DNA from: CAIYRG01 sp036273455
GTDB lineage: Bacteria > Pseudomonadota > Alphaproteobacteria > Micropepsales > Micropepsaceae
Direction: 5' to 3'
Assembly: GCA_036273455.1 (NCBI GenBank)
Contig: DASUHP010000142.1
Coordinates: 1 to 64,000, forward strand
Length of the DNA stretch: 64,000 nt
Shown here piece after piece: positions 18,063 through 25,930 of the stretch; positions within the stretch are counted from its first letter, which is position 1, and the number at the start of each line of letters is the position of its first letter. Below the pieces are notes generated by a model. It did no database searches and was not told the origin of the DNA. It saw only the letters and a list, made by a program, of their open reading frames with translations. Both the position numbers and the translations under genes were made by a program.

Positions 18063-18656
18063 TCAGGCGCGTCCGGTATTCGCGGAGAGGCCGGAAGGCC
18101 CGATCCCCAGCCGCTGTAATGCGCTACGCCATTTCGCGTCCGGCTCAACGCCGAAAACCAGCGCCGCGTCGGCTTCGCAATGCAGCCAGCCATTGCGCTG
18201 GAACTCGGACTCGATCTGACCGGGTGCCCAGCCTGCGTAGCCCAGGGCGAACAATGCCTGCCTCGGCCCACGACCTTCGGCAATGGCCCGCAAAATGTCC
18301 AAAGTGGCGGTGAGCGAAATATCCTCGGAGACAGGCAAAGTGGATTCGCTGCCATCATAATCGCCGCTGTGCAGCACAAATCCGCGGCCGGTTTCCACCG
18401 GACCGCCGTACAGGATCGGGAATTCGCCTGTCCGTGGCGAGGTCTGAATCTCCAACTGCTTCAGCAGTTCGGCAAATGTCAGGCCCGGAATCGGCTTGTT
18501 GATGACAATTCCCATGGCGCCTTTGGATGAGTGCGCGCACATGTAGATCACGGTCTGGGCGAATCTTTCGTCTTCCATTCCGGGCAGCGCGATCAGCAGC
18601 TTTCCTTCAAGAAAGCTTTCACCCTGTTCGAGCCTGTCATCGCGAGATGAAGCCAT
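18063..18656 (-). CDS. YqgE/AlgH family protein (UPF0301)
   Basis: A 197-residue cytosolic protein of the DUF179 fold. Family blocks: FLEGKLLIALPGMEDERFA at the N-terminus, GAMGIVINKPI, ILYGGPVETGRGFVLH, and ALGYAGWAPGQIESE. Molecular function is not settled; the family has been linked to alginate regulation and ribosome-associated genes. It converges with the PAS sensor gene (7 bp gap) and is divergent from the peroxiredoxin gene 114 bp away, so that stretch holds two promoters. Confidence 0.93.
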   Translation of the reverse strand: MASSRDDRLEQGESFLEGKLLIALPGMEDERFAQTVIYMCAHSSKGAMGIVINKPIPGLTFAELLKQLEIQTSPRTGEFPILYGGPVETGRGFVLHSGDYDGSESTLPVSEDISLTATLDILRAIAEGRGPRQALFALGYAGWAPGQIESEFQRNGWLHCEADAALVFGVEPDAKWRSALQRLGIGPSGLSANTGRA

Positions 18657-18770
18657 CGGCGCGCGGTTCCTTGGCCTGTTCGCCGAACATGATATTGGCC
18701 CGTCCGGCGGACTTTCGGCAGCGGAGAGGTTAGGTTAAAAGCGCGGACCAAACCACGCAAGGGAAACATC

Positions 18771-19247
18771 ATGATCAAAACCGGCGACCGGATTCCGTCC
18801 GTGTCTGTGAGACAAGTCACCGATTCAGGCGTCCAGGAAGTGAACACGGCAGACTTTTTCAAGGGAAAACGGGTGGCCCTTTTTGCGGTGCCGGGCGCGT
18901 TCACATCGACATGTTCGGCAAAGCATTTGCCGAGCTATGTGAAAAATGCCGGGGCGCTGCGTGGAAAGGGGATCGATGCCATCGCTTGTACGGCCGTGAA
19001 CGATCCTGCCGTCATGCGCGCCTGGGCTGAGGCCCAGAAAGCACAAGGCGTCACAATGCTTTCGGACGGTAATGGCGAATTTGCCCGCGCTCTCGGAGTT
19101 GAGGCCGACATGTCGAAGCACGGCATGGGCCACAGAAGCCGGCGCTATTCCATGCTTGTGGACAATGGCGTGGTCAAACAGCTGAATGTCGAAGAGCCCG
19201 GCGCCTTCGGGATTTCCGGTGGCGACCATATGCTGACGCAGCTCTGA
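18771..19247 (+). CDS. Peroxiredoxin, Prx5/glutaredoxin-dependent type
   Basis: A 158-residue atypical 2-Cys or 1-Cys peroxiredoxin that reduces hydrogen and organic peroxides. The peroxidatic cysteine is Cys48 in PGAFTSTCSAKHLP, with the preceding Thr of the PxxxT/S-xxC pattern. The MGHRSRRYSMLVDNGVV segment and C-terminal block are characteristic of the Prx5 group. Cys73 (AIACTAVNDP) could be a resolving partner. No signal peptide. Single gene with its own upstream region. Confidence 0.93.
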   Translation: MIKTGDRIPSVSVRQVTDSGVQEVNTADFFKGKRVALFAVPGAFTSTCSAKHLPSYVKNAGALRGKGIDAIACTAVNDPAVMRAWAEAQKAQGVTMLSDGNGEFARALGVEADMSKHGMGHRSRRYSMLVDNGVVKQLNVEEPGAFGISGGDHMLTQL

Positions 19248-19271
19248 GCTTCCCGGCGATCAGGGTATTAC

Positions 19272-19949
19272 ATGATTCCGTTGAGCGCGGGTCCCGTCTA
19301 CTGCGAGGATATGTCGGCAATACCGGGCGTATTCCCGGTTGAGCCCATGAACACGATTTCGAATGGTGTGATCGTGCTGTTCGGGCTTGCCGGCCTGTAT
19401 TTCGTCTGGAAACGGAGTCCGCGCGCATATGATCTGTATGCGCTCAATCTGTTGACGGTGTTCACCGGCATCGGAAGCGGGATGTGGCATGGCTTTCGTG
19501 ATGGCCAGTGGCTGTTCTGGGAAGCCACTTCCGGATTGATCTTCATGTTCTTCTTTATTTTCTGTTGGGCGCGGCGGCTGTGGTCGATTCCCGGTGCCGT
19601 GGTATTTCTCGGCGCGTTCTATGCCGGATTTCTGTTGTCGCGGCCGTGGTGGGGTATGTTCCAGCGGTGGGTCGCAATCGCACCTGTCGTGGTGATCGCC
19701 TCCCTCGGCCTGATCGCCGGGACGATCCGGAACTCGCGCGAAGCTGCTGCATATGGTGGTGTCGCGCTGGCTTCAGCGCTGATCGCATTATTCTTCCGGA
19801 GTATTGACCTTACGGTGTGCTCCCACATTCCGTTTGGCACGCATTTTCTCTGGCATTCATTTCTTTCGGGGGCGGGTTTCATTGGGGTACTTGGGATGTT
19901 GAAGATGCCGCAATCGCGGATGTTCCGGCACGGGCCGGTAGAAGCATGA
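19272..19949 (+). CDS. Ceramidase-family seven-helix membrane hydrolase
   Basis: A 225-residue polytopic membrane protein matching the alkaline ceramidase family. The family's metal and catalytic signatures are visible: PVYCED near the N-terminus followed by PVEPMNTISNG, then GIGSGMWHGFRDG (the ser-x-x-x-his type motif) and the C-terminal GTHFLWHSFLSGAGF with two zinc-ligand histidines. Eukaryotic members cleave ceramide to sphingosine and fatty acid; bacterial substrates are mostly unproven and could be other N-acyl lipids. Its stop overlaps the enolase start (ATGA), so the two are translationally coupled, an unexpected pairing. Confidence 0.82.
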   Translation: MIPLSAGPVYCEDMSAIPGVFPVEPMNTISNGVIVLFGLAGLYFVWKRSPRAYDLYALNLLTVFTGIGSGMWHGFRDGQWLFWEATSGLIFMFFFIFCWARRLWSIPGAVVFLGAFYAGFLLSRPWWGMFQRWVAIAPVVVIASLGLIAGTIRNSREAAAYGGVALASALIALFFRSIDLTVCSHIPFGTHFLWHSFLSGAGFIGVLGMLKMPQSRMFRHGPVEA

Positions 19950-21220
19950 CGGCCATCACCGAGATCGTGGCGCGAGAAATCCTCGACAGCCGCGGCAATC
20001 CCACCGTTGAAGTTGACGTGCGGCTGGAAAACGGCGCCTTCGGGCGCGCTGCAGTTCCGTCCGGCGCTTCCACCGGCGCGCATGAGGCACACGAGCTGCG
20101 TGATGGTGACTCCCGTTACGGCGGCAAGGGTGTTGCGAGAGCCGTCGATTCCGTGTGGGGCGAAATCTTCGATGCGATCGGCGGAATGCAGGCCGAAGAA
20201 CAGGCGCGCATCGATGCGCGGCTGTGTTCGCTCGATGGCACGCCGAACAAGCAGCGCCTCGGTGCAAATGCCATTCTCGGAGTGTCGCTTGCAGTGGCGA
20301 AAGCCGCGGCGGTGGCGGCGGACTTGCCGCTTTACCGATATGTCGGGGGCCTCACCGCACGCATGCTGCCGGTGCCGCTGATGAATGTGCTGAATGGCGG
20401 CGTGCACGCCGATAACCCGATCGATTTTCAGGAATTCATGATCGTTCCCGCCGGCTTTGCTGCCTTTTCGGATGCATTGCGGGCGGGTGCAGAAATTTTC
20501 CACGCGCTGAAAAGGCAGCTCTCCGATGCCGGTCTGAACACCAATGTGGGCGACGAAGGAGGGTTCGCCCCGCACCTCAAGACGGCAAACGAAGCTCTGT
20601 CCGTCATCATGCGGGCGATTGAAAAGGCGGGTTATCGGCCGGGCGACAATGTGATGCTGGCTTTGGACCCTGCCTCGACCGAATTTTTCAAAAGCGGAAC
20701 ATATCGCCTTGCCGGCGAGGACAGGATTCTCGAACCCGGTGCGATGGTGGAATTTTATCGCGACCTGTGCGCGAGGTTTCCGATTGTCTCGATTGAAGAT
20801 GGAATGGCCGAAGACGATTGGGATGGTTGGGCCTCGCTGACGAAGACAATCGGGTCGAGCGTTCAACTGGTCGGAGATGATCTGTTCGTCACCAACACCG
20901 CCCGGCTGAGACAAGGTATCGCGAAAGGCGTGGCCAATGCGATTCTGGTCAAACCCAATCAGATAGGAACGCTGTCCGAGACGCTGGATGCCGTAGAGAC
21001 CGCACATCGCGCGGGCTACCGCTCGGTATTGTCGCACCGGTCGGGAGAGACGGAAGACACGACGATTGCCGATTTGGCGGTCGCGGTGGGCAGCGGGCAG
21101 ATCAAAACCGGTTCCATGTCGCGGTCTGACCGGTTGGCGAAATACAATCAGCTGCTGCGGATCGAGGAGCAGCTGGGAGATCAGGCGATTTATCCGGGAC
21201 TGAGCGCATTCCAGCGTTAG
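19946..21220 (+). CDS. eno: Enolase
   Basis: A 424-residue glycolytic enzyme that interconverts 2-phosphoglycerate and phosphoenolpyruvate. MTAITEIVAREILDSRGNPT at the start, GASTGAHEAHELRD (loop 1), NVGDEGGFAPHL, the metal ligands in DPASTEFF and SIEDGMAEDDW, the catalytic lysine in AILVKPNQIGTLSET and the SHRSGETEDT signature are all present. Upstream codons in the same frame belong to the overlapped ceramidase gene, so ATG 19946 is the start. Confidence 0.97.
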   Translation: MTAITEIVAREILDSRGNPTVEVDVRLENGAFGRAAVPSGASTGAHEAHELRDGDSRYGGKGVARAVDSVWGEIFDAIGGMQAEEQARIDARLCSLDGTPNKQRLGANAILGVSLAVAKAAAVAADLPLYRYVGGLTARMLPVPLMNVLNGGVHADNPIDFQEFMIVPAGFAAFSDALRAGAEIFHALKRQLSDAGLNTNVGDEGGFAPHLKTANEALSVIMRAIEKAGYRPGDNVMLALDPASTEFFKSGTYRLAGEDRILEPGAMVEFYRDLCARFPIVSIEDGMAEDDWDGWASLTKTIGSSVQLVGDDLFVTNTARLRQGIAKGVANAILVKPNQIGTLSETLDAVETAHRAGYRSVLSHRSGETEDTTIADLAVAVGSGQIKTGSMSRSDRLAKYNQLLRIEEQLGDQAIYPGLSAFQR

Positions 21221-21300
21221 ATGGTCTCATTGTCATTCCGGCGGCTGGACCTTATTGTTGCAGGAATTCCGCAAGCGCTGCGGATTGCAGGGAGGGTTCG

Positions 21301-22407
21301 ATGAAATATGGCCTGTTGGCATTGCTGATGGTGGCCGCGGCACCCGCGGCGATGGCGGCGGAAAATCCGCCCCTTATCCCGTATGATTATGAAAGCCCGT
21401 TGAAGCTGCCGGCCGACATGTATCTCGGCGAAGCTGCGGGCGTAGCGGTGAATTCGCAGGGCCATATCTTCGTTTTCCATCGCGGCAACGTTGTCGGACC
21501 CGCCTATGGCGCGCGTGCTGCGCAACTCCTCGAATTCGATCAGAACGGCAATTACCTGCGCGAGATCGGAAAGAATCTGTACGCCTTCTCGTTCGCGCAC
21601 ACCGTCCGCATCGATCCGCAGGACAATATCTGGGTGGCGGACAAGGGCTCGGACATGATCGTCAAGTTCAGCCCGCAGGGCCGCGTATTGATGACTCTCG
21701 GCCGCAAGGCGGAAGCATCGGATGAAAACGCGCATCCGCTGGAACATCCCAATCCGCCGCTGCCGGCTGTCGATGGCATGTTCCGTCAGGTCACGGATAT
21801 GACATGGGACGCTGCCGGCAACATTTATGTCAGCGACGGCTACATCAATTCGCGCGTCGCGAAATATGACCGGGACGGCAACTGGATCATGCAATGGGGC
21901 AATCGCGGTTCGATGCCGGGCCAGATGAATACGCCGCACTCCATTGCGTCGGATGCGCAGGGCAACATCTATGAAGCGGACCGTGGCAACGGCCGGATTC
22001 AGGTGTTCGACGGCAATGGCAGATTGGAGCGCATCATCAAGATCGATGTTGGCGTGGCACCCGGCACGAAAGCGGTGATCGGGAATACTCCAACTGCGAC
22101 GGACGCCGGCGGCTACGGCACGGTGTTGACGCAGGCGCCGGGTTCGCCCTGGGCGATCTGCATCACGAAAGGTCCAAACCAGGCGCTGTACAGTGCGGAC
22201 GCCTATCCTGGCCGCATTTACAAGCTGACACTGGACGGCAAGCTGCTGGGAATGCTTGGCAGCGGCGGCCGTGCGCCGGGCAAGTTCGGCTGGATTCACG
22301 AAATCGCCTGTCCGTCGGAAAACACGCTTTATGTCGGCGAGATCCTGAACTGGCGCGTGCAGAAACTCACCCTTCATCCGGAACGGATGCAGCAGGCGGC
22401 ACGCTGA
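21301..22407 (+). CDS. Secreted NHL-repeat beta-propeller protein
   Basis: A 368-residue protein with a signal peptide (MKYGLLALLMVAAAPAAMAA) and several NHL-type blades, recognisable by repeats such as GVAVNSQGHIFVFHRG, VRIDPQDNIWVADKG, MTWDAAGNIYVSDGYINSR and IASDAQGNIYEADRGNGRIQ. The fold resembles the lyase domain of peptidyl-glycine alpha-amidating enzymes, but catalytic activity cannot be inferred. Likely periplasmic. A GGGAGG ribosome site lies just before the ATG. It separates eno from the ftsB-pdh block, which are often adjacent in Alphaproteobacteria, and is followed by a hairpin terminator. Confidence 0.85.
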   Translation: MKYGLLALLMVAAAPAAMAAENPPLIPYDYESPLKLPADMYLGEAAGVAVNSQGHIFVFHRGNVVGPAYGARAAQLLEFDQNGNYLREIGKNLYAFSFAHTVRIDPQDNIWVADKGSDMIVKFSPQGRVLMTLGRKAEASDENAHPLEHPNPPLPAVDGMFRQVTDMTWDAAGNIYVSDGYINSRVAKYDRDGNWIMQWGNRGSMPGQMNTPHSIASDAQGNIYEADRGNGRIQVFDGNGRLERIIKIDVGVAPGTKAVIGNTPTATDAGGYGTVLTQAPGSPWAICITKGPNQALYSADAYPGRIYKLTLDGKLLGMLGSGGRAPGKFGWIHEIACPSENTLYVGEILNWRVQKLTLHPERMQQAAR

Positions 22408-22424
22408 TCGTTCCAACCATGCCG

Positions 22425-22452
22425 AATGGGCGCCGGCTTCCCGGCGCCCATT
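22425..22452 (+). terminator. Hairpin terminator after the NHL propeller gene
   Basis: A perfect 11-bp stem ATGGGCGCCGG (22426-22436) and CCGGCGCCCAT (22441-22451) with a CTTC tetraloop, followed by a weak pyrimidine run (TTCCGTTCT). It lies 18 bp after the stop codon. The T-run is short, so termination efficiency is uncertain. It may also serve the convergent remnant gene on the minus strand. Confidence 0.75.
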
Positions 22453-22464
22453 TCCGTTCTGATA

Positions 22465-22845
22465 TCAGGGTAGCTCCTTCTCCCGATGTGCCGCAGAGAG
22501 GCAGGCCTGGACCGCCTCGCGTAGCGAGGTGACATGGCTATCGGCGGCTGCGTCCGGGCTGTCTTCCTGGCGCGTCAACACCGGATCCTCCGGCGGCCAA
22601 AATCCGACCAGTAGATGCGCGTGGGGCAGTTTCTCCCGTAATCGTCTGAGCAGGTAGCGCAGGTGCGCGGGATTCCCGCGGATATCAAGATACGAGATGC
22701 ACACCACTGCTGCATCGCCCGGGTCAAAAGACGCGATCTTCGACCGGGAAACGGCATCGTAAGGAACGGTGCGCGCGCGCAATCCGTGCTTGACCAGCAA
22801 TTGCGCGAGCATGTCCGAAACCGGTTCAGCAAAATCGGCACGCAC
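22465..22845 (-). pseudogene. Remnant: C-terminal domain of an AI-2E/PerM-type transporter
   Basis: About 126 residues from a GTG, with no hydrophobic helices. The sequence SDMLAQLLVKHGLRARTVPY, VVCISYLDIRGNPAHLRYLL and the HVTSLREAVQACL ending resemble the soluble C-terminal extension of some alphaproteobacterial AI-2E family transporters, as I remember it. The upstream frame is closed by a stop at about 22906-22908 and no membrane part follows in any frame I could read, so this looks like an orphan tail left by a deletion. It could instead be a standalone soluble domain. Convergent with the NHL gene and divergent from ftsB. Confidence 0.55.
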
Positions 22846-23006
22846 TCCCCCTGACGCGAAACGCCAGCCCCTCGGCTTGGTTGCAAATTCACAATCAGGA
22901 CCTGGTCATCGCAGTCCGTGAACAGGCAGACATTGCTGCGACCGTTTGACTCGGTTTTCATCATGACGCTTGACCGCATGAATCAAGATGTGATTCGCTC
23001 CTGTTC

Positions 23007-23315
23007 ATGAAACTGCGTCGTCGCCTTGCCCATCTGCTCTTGTTGCCGGCGATTTGCTGCGCAATCAGTGGGTATTTCGGCTACAGTTTCCTGTTTGGCG
23101 AGCGCGGCCTGATCGCGTGGCGCTCCACCCAGGATCAGCTTTCCCTTGCCAGGCATGATCTGGCCCAGTTGCGGAACCGGCGCGAAACCCTGCAGCACCG
23201 GATCTCGCTGCTTGACGATGACAGTATCGATCCCGACCTGCTCGACGAGGTGGCGCATAATCTGCTGCTCGAAAGCCGCCCCGGCGAGGTCGTGATACCG
23301 CGGGAAAAGCGTTAA
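23007..23315 (+). CDS. ftsB: Septum formation initiator FtsB/DivIC family
   Basis: A 102-residue bitopic protein: short basic N-terminus, one membrane helix (about residues 8-30), a periplasmic coiled coil (STQDQLSLARHDLAQLRNRR), and the closing LLLESRPGEVVIP typical of the family. FtsB links FtsL and FtsQ in the divisome. The position just before pdhA is conserved in Alphaproteobacteria. It is 101 bp upstream of pdhA and may be expressed with it. Confidence 0.9.
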   Translation: MKLRRRLAHLLLLPAICCAISGYFGYSFLFGERGLIAWRSTQDQLSLARHDLAQLRNRRETLQHRISLLDDDSIDPDLLDEVAHNLLLESRPGEVVIPREKR

Positions 23316-23416
23316 AATCTCAATATTTATGTTATACCTTGCCAAGTGCAATTCAGTCTTGCCATAAGCGGCGAGCCGGCAGCGGCAGAGATTGCAAGAA
23401 CAGCCACGGGTGAGAT

Positions 23417-24448
23417 ATGGCGCGTGCCGAAGCGACGGCTGCCGCGAATCCTGAATCCGAATTCCCGGCGAGCGGCCGGTCCGTGGATTCTGCCACCGCG
23501 GAACGCCAGAAGAAGTTTTATCACGACATGCTGCTTATCCGCCGGTTCGAAGAGAAGGCAGGACAGCTCTATGGCATGGGCCTGATCGGCGGCTTCTGTC
23601 ATCTCTATATCGGGCAGGAAGCCGTGGTCGTCGGCATGCAGGCCACGCTGGATTCCAGGGACCAGGTGATCACGACCTATCGCGATCATGGACATATGTT
23701 GGCCGGCGGGATGAATCCTGCCGGTGTGATGGCAGAACTGACCGGACGTTCATCGGGCTATTCGAAGGGTAAAGGCGGCTCGATGCATATGTTCAGCCGT
23801 GAGAAAAACTTCTTCGGCGGACACGGTATTGTCGGGGCCAATGTGCCGATCGGCACCGGGCTTGCCTTCGCCAACAGATATCTGCGCAATGGCGCGGTGT
23901 GCATCACCTATTTCGGTGATGGTGCGGCAAATCAGGGCCAGGTATTCGAGTCATTCAATATGGCGGCGCTGTGGAAGCTGCCGGTCGTGTATGTCATTGA
24001 AAATAATCAGTATGCGATGGGCACGGCGGTACGGCGGTCGACAGCCGAAGTCGAACTGTTCAAGCGCGGCTCGGCCGACAATATTCCGGGCGAGCCTGTC
24101 GACGGGATGGATGTCGAAAAGGTCTACGACGCGGGACGTAAGGCGGTGCAGTGGGCGCGCGACGGAAAGGGCCCCTACATCCTGGAAATGAAGACCTATC
24201 GTTATCGCGGACACTCAATGTCGGATCCGGCCAAATACCGCACGCGGGAGGAAGTGCAGCAAATGCGGGAAAAGCACGATCCGATCGACACATTCGGCGC
24301 GCGGCTTGTGCGCAACGGCGTGATGCGCGACGACGAGCTTAAAGCGGCGGATCGCGAAATCCGCCAGATCATCAATCACGCTGCCGAATTTGCCACCGAC
24401 TCCCCGGAGCCACCGCCGGACGAACTCTATACCGACATATTGAAATAG
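23417..24448 (+). CDS. pdhA: Pyruvate dehydrogenase E1 component, alpha subunit
   Basis: A 343-residue subunit of the thiamine diphosphate E1 enzyme that decarboxylates pyruvate. The TPP/magnesium motif runs from FGDGAANQGQVFESFN to VIENNQYAMGT (about residues 158-195). The regulatory-loop region YRYRGHSMSDPAKYRTREE and early TYRDHGHMLAGG are conserved. First gene of pdhA-pdhB-pdhC-lpd; pdhB starts 7 bp after its stop. Confidence 0.97.
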   Translation: MARAEATAAANPESEFPASGRSVDSATAERQKKFYHDMLLIRRFEEKAGQLYGMGLIGGFCHLYIGQEAVVVGMQATLDSRDQVITTYRDHGHMLAGGMNPAGVMAELTGRSSGYSKGKGGSMHMFSREKNFFGGHGIVGANVPIGTGLAFANRYLRNGAVCITYFGDGAANQGQVFESFNMAALWKLPVVYVIENNQYAMGTAVRRSTAEVELFKRGSADNIPGEPVDGMDVEKVYDAGRKAVQWARDGKGPYILEMKTYRYRGHSMSDPAKYRTREEVQQMREKHDPIDTFGARLVRNGVMRDDELKAADREIRQIINHAAEFATDSPEPPPDELYTDILK

Positions 24449-24455
24449 GCGCGCG

Positions 24456-25847
24456 ATGACGCAAATCCTGATGCCGGCGCTGTCCCCGACAATGGAGGAG
24501 GGCAAGCTCGCCAAATGGCATGTCAAAGAAGGCGATACGGTGAAGCCCGGCGACATTCTCGCCGAGATTGAAACCGACAAGGCCACAATGGAATTCGAAT
24601 CCGTCGATGCGGGGCGGATCGCCAAAATTCTGGTGCCGGAGGGTACGGAAGGCGTGAAGGTGAATACCGCGATTGCCGATTTGCGGCAGGAGGGCGAAGA
24701 GAGCGATGCGCCACCGACACGTGCACCCGTAGCAGGGCCAAAATCGGTCAAGCCAGCGACCGGACCGCGGCCAGTCGAAGTGCCGAAACCCGTTGCGGTA
24801 AAGACTCAGGAAAAACCCGCGAATGGCGGGGCAGCGTTGCCGGAAGAAATCCCCGACGGTGCCGAATTCGTTACCATGACTGTGCGCGATGCGCTTCGTG
24901 ACGCGCTCGCGGAAGAAATGCGGCGCGACGACACCGTGTTTTTGATGGGCGAAGAGGTCGCCCAATATCAGGGCGCGTACAAAGTCAGTCAGGGCCTGCT
25001 CGAAGAATTCGGCGAACGGCGCGTCATTGACACGCCGATCACCGAACAGGGTTTTGCCGGGCTCGGTGTCGGCGCTGCCTTCGGCGGGTTACGGCCCATC
25101 ATCGAGTTCATGACCTTCAATTTCGCCATGCAGGCAATCGATCAGCTGGTGAATTCGGCCGCCAAGACGCTGTACATGTCGGGCGGGCAAATGGGTTGCC
25201 CGATCGTATTCCGTGGGCCCAATGGGCCGGCGGCGCGCGTGGCTGCCCAACATAGTCAGGATTATTCCTCCTGGTACGCACATGTGCCGGGGCTGAAAGT
25301 CATATCCCCGTATTTCGCCGCCGATGCCAAAGGCCTTCTGAAGGCGGCAGTGCGAGACCCGAACCCGGTTATTTTTCTCGAAAATGAAATCGTCTATGGC
25401 CGGTCCTTCCCGGTACCGAAGCTTGATGATTTCGTCGTGCCCATCGGCAAAGCGCGAGTCATCCGGGAAGGATCCGGAGTGACACTGGTCGCGCATTCGA
25501 TCTCCGTCGGTCTCATCATGGACGCGGCCGAAGAACTCGCCAAACAGGGGATTGAAGCCGAACTGATCGACCTCCGAACATTGCGCCCGCTGGATGCCGA
25601 CACCGTAATCCGGTCGGTGAAGAAGACGAATCGCATTGTCACTGTCGAGCAGGGTTGGCCTGTCTGTTCGATAGGGTCCGAAATTGCAGCGCTCGTCGTT
25701 GACGAAGCCTTTGATTATCTTGACGCACCGCCATCGCGCGTCACCGGAAAAGACGTTCCGATGCCCTACGCCGCAAATCTCGAAAAGCTGGCGCTGCCCA
25801 GCGTTGAAGATGTTGTTTCTGCGGCCAAAAGCGTCTGCTATCGCTGA
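24456..25847 (+). CDS. pdhB: Pyruvate dehydrogenase E1 beta subunit with N-terminal lipoyl domain
   Basis: A 463-residue alphaproteobacterial-type E1 beta. Residues about 1-78 form a lipoyl domain with the lipoylated lysine in EIETDKATMEFE; an Ala/Pro-rich linker follows, then the transketolase-like E1 beta (about 140-460) with VFLMGEEVAQYQGAYKVSQG, DTPITEQGFAGLGVG and a C-terminal domain (VEQGWPVCSIGSEI). A lipoyl domain on E1 beta is known in Rhizobiales and relatives. Its lipoyl domain is nearly identical to that of pdhC, suggesting domain duplication. Confidence 0.97.
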   Translation: MTQILMPALSPTMEEGKLAKWHVKEGDTVKPGDILAEIETDKATMEFESVDAGRIAKILVPEGTEGVKVNTAIADLRQEGEESDAPPTRAPVAGPKSVKPATGPRPVEVPKPVAVKTQEKPANGGAALPEEIPDGAEFVTMTVRDALRDALAEEMRRDDTVFLMGEEVAQYQGAYKVSQGLLEEFGERRVIDTPITEQGFAGLGVGAAFGGLRPIIEFMTFNFAMQAIDQLVNSAAKTLYMSGGQMGCPIVFRGPNGPAARVAAQHSQDYSSWYAHVPGLKVISPYFAADAKGLLKAAVRDPNPVIFLENEIVYGRSFPVPKLDDFVVPIGKARVIREGSGVTLVAHSISVGLIMDAAEELAKQGIEAELIDLRTLRPLDADTVIRSVKKTNRIVTVEQGWPVCSIGSEIAALVVDEAFDYLDAPPSRVTGKDVPMPYAANLEKLALPSVEDVVSAAKSVCYR

Positions 25848-25930
25848 CGCCGCGCACGCGAGGGGATAAGCGACCCGAAGGGGCGCGACAGGCGAATGAA
25901 CTGCTCAACCGACATGCCGGATGATAAACC

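Noticed and set aside
19619..21037. A 472-codon minus-strand open frame opposite the ceramidase and eno genes
   Set aside because: Antisense to enolase, composition typical of a shadow frame.
22575..22979. Minus-strand frame overlapping the AI-2E remnant and extending upstream
   Set aside because: Its downstream half is the wrong frame of the remnant; the first 40 residues match nothing I know, so I could not use it as the missing upstream part.
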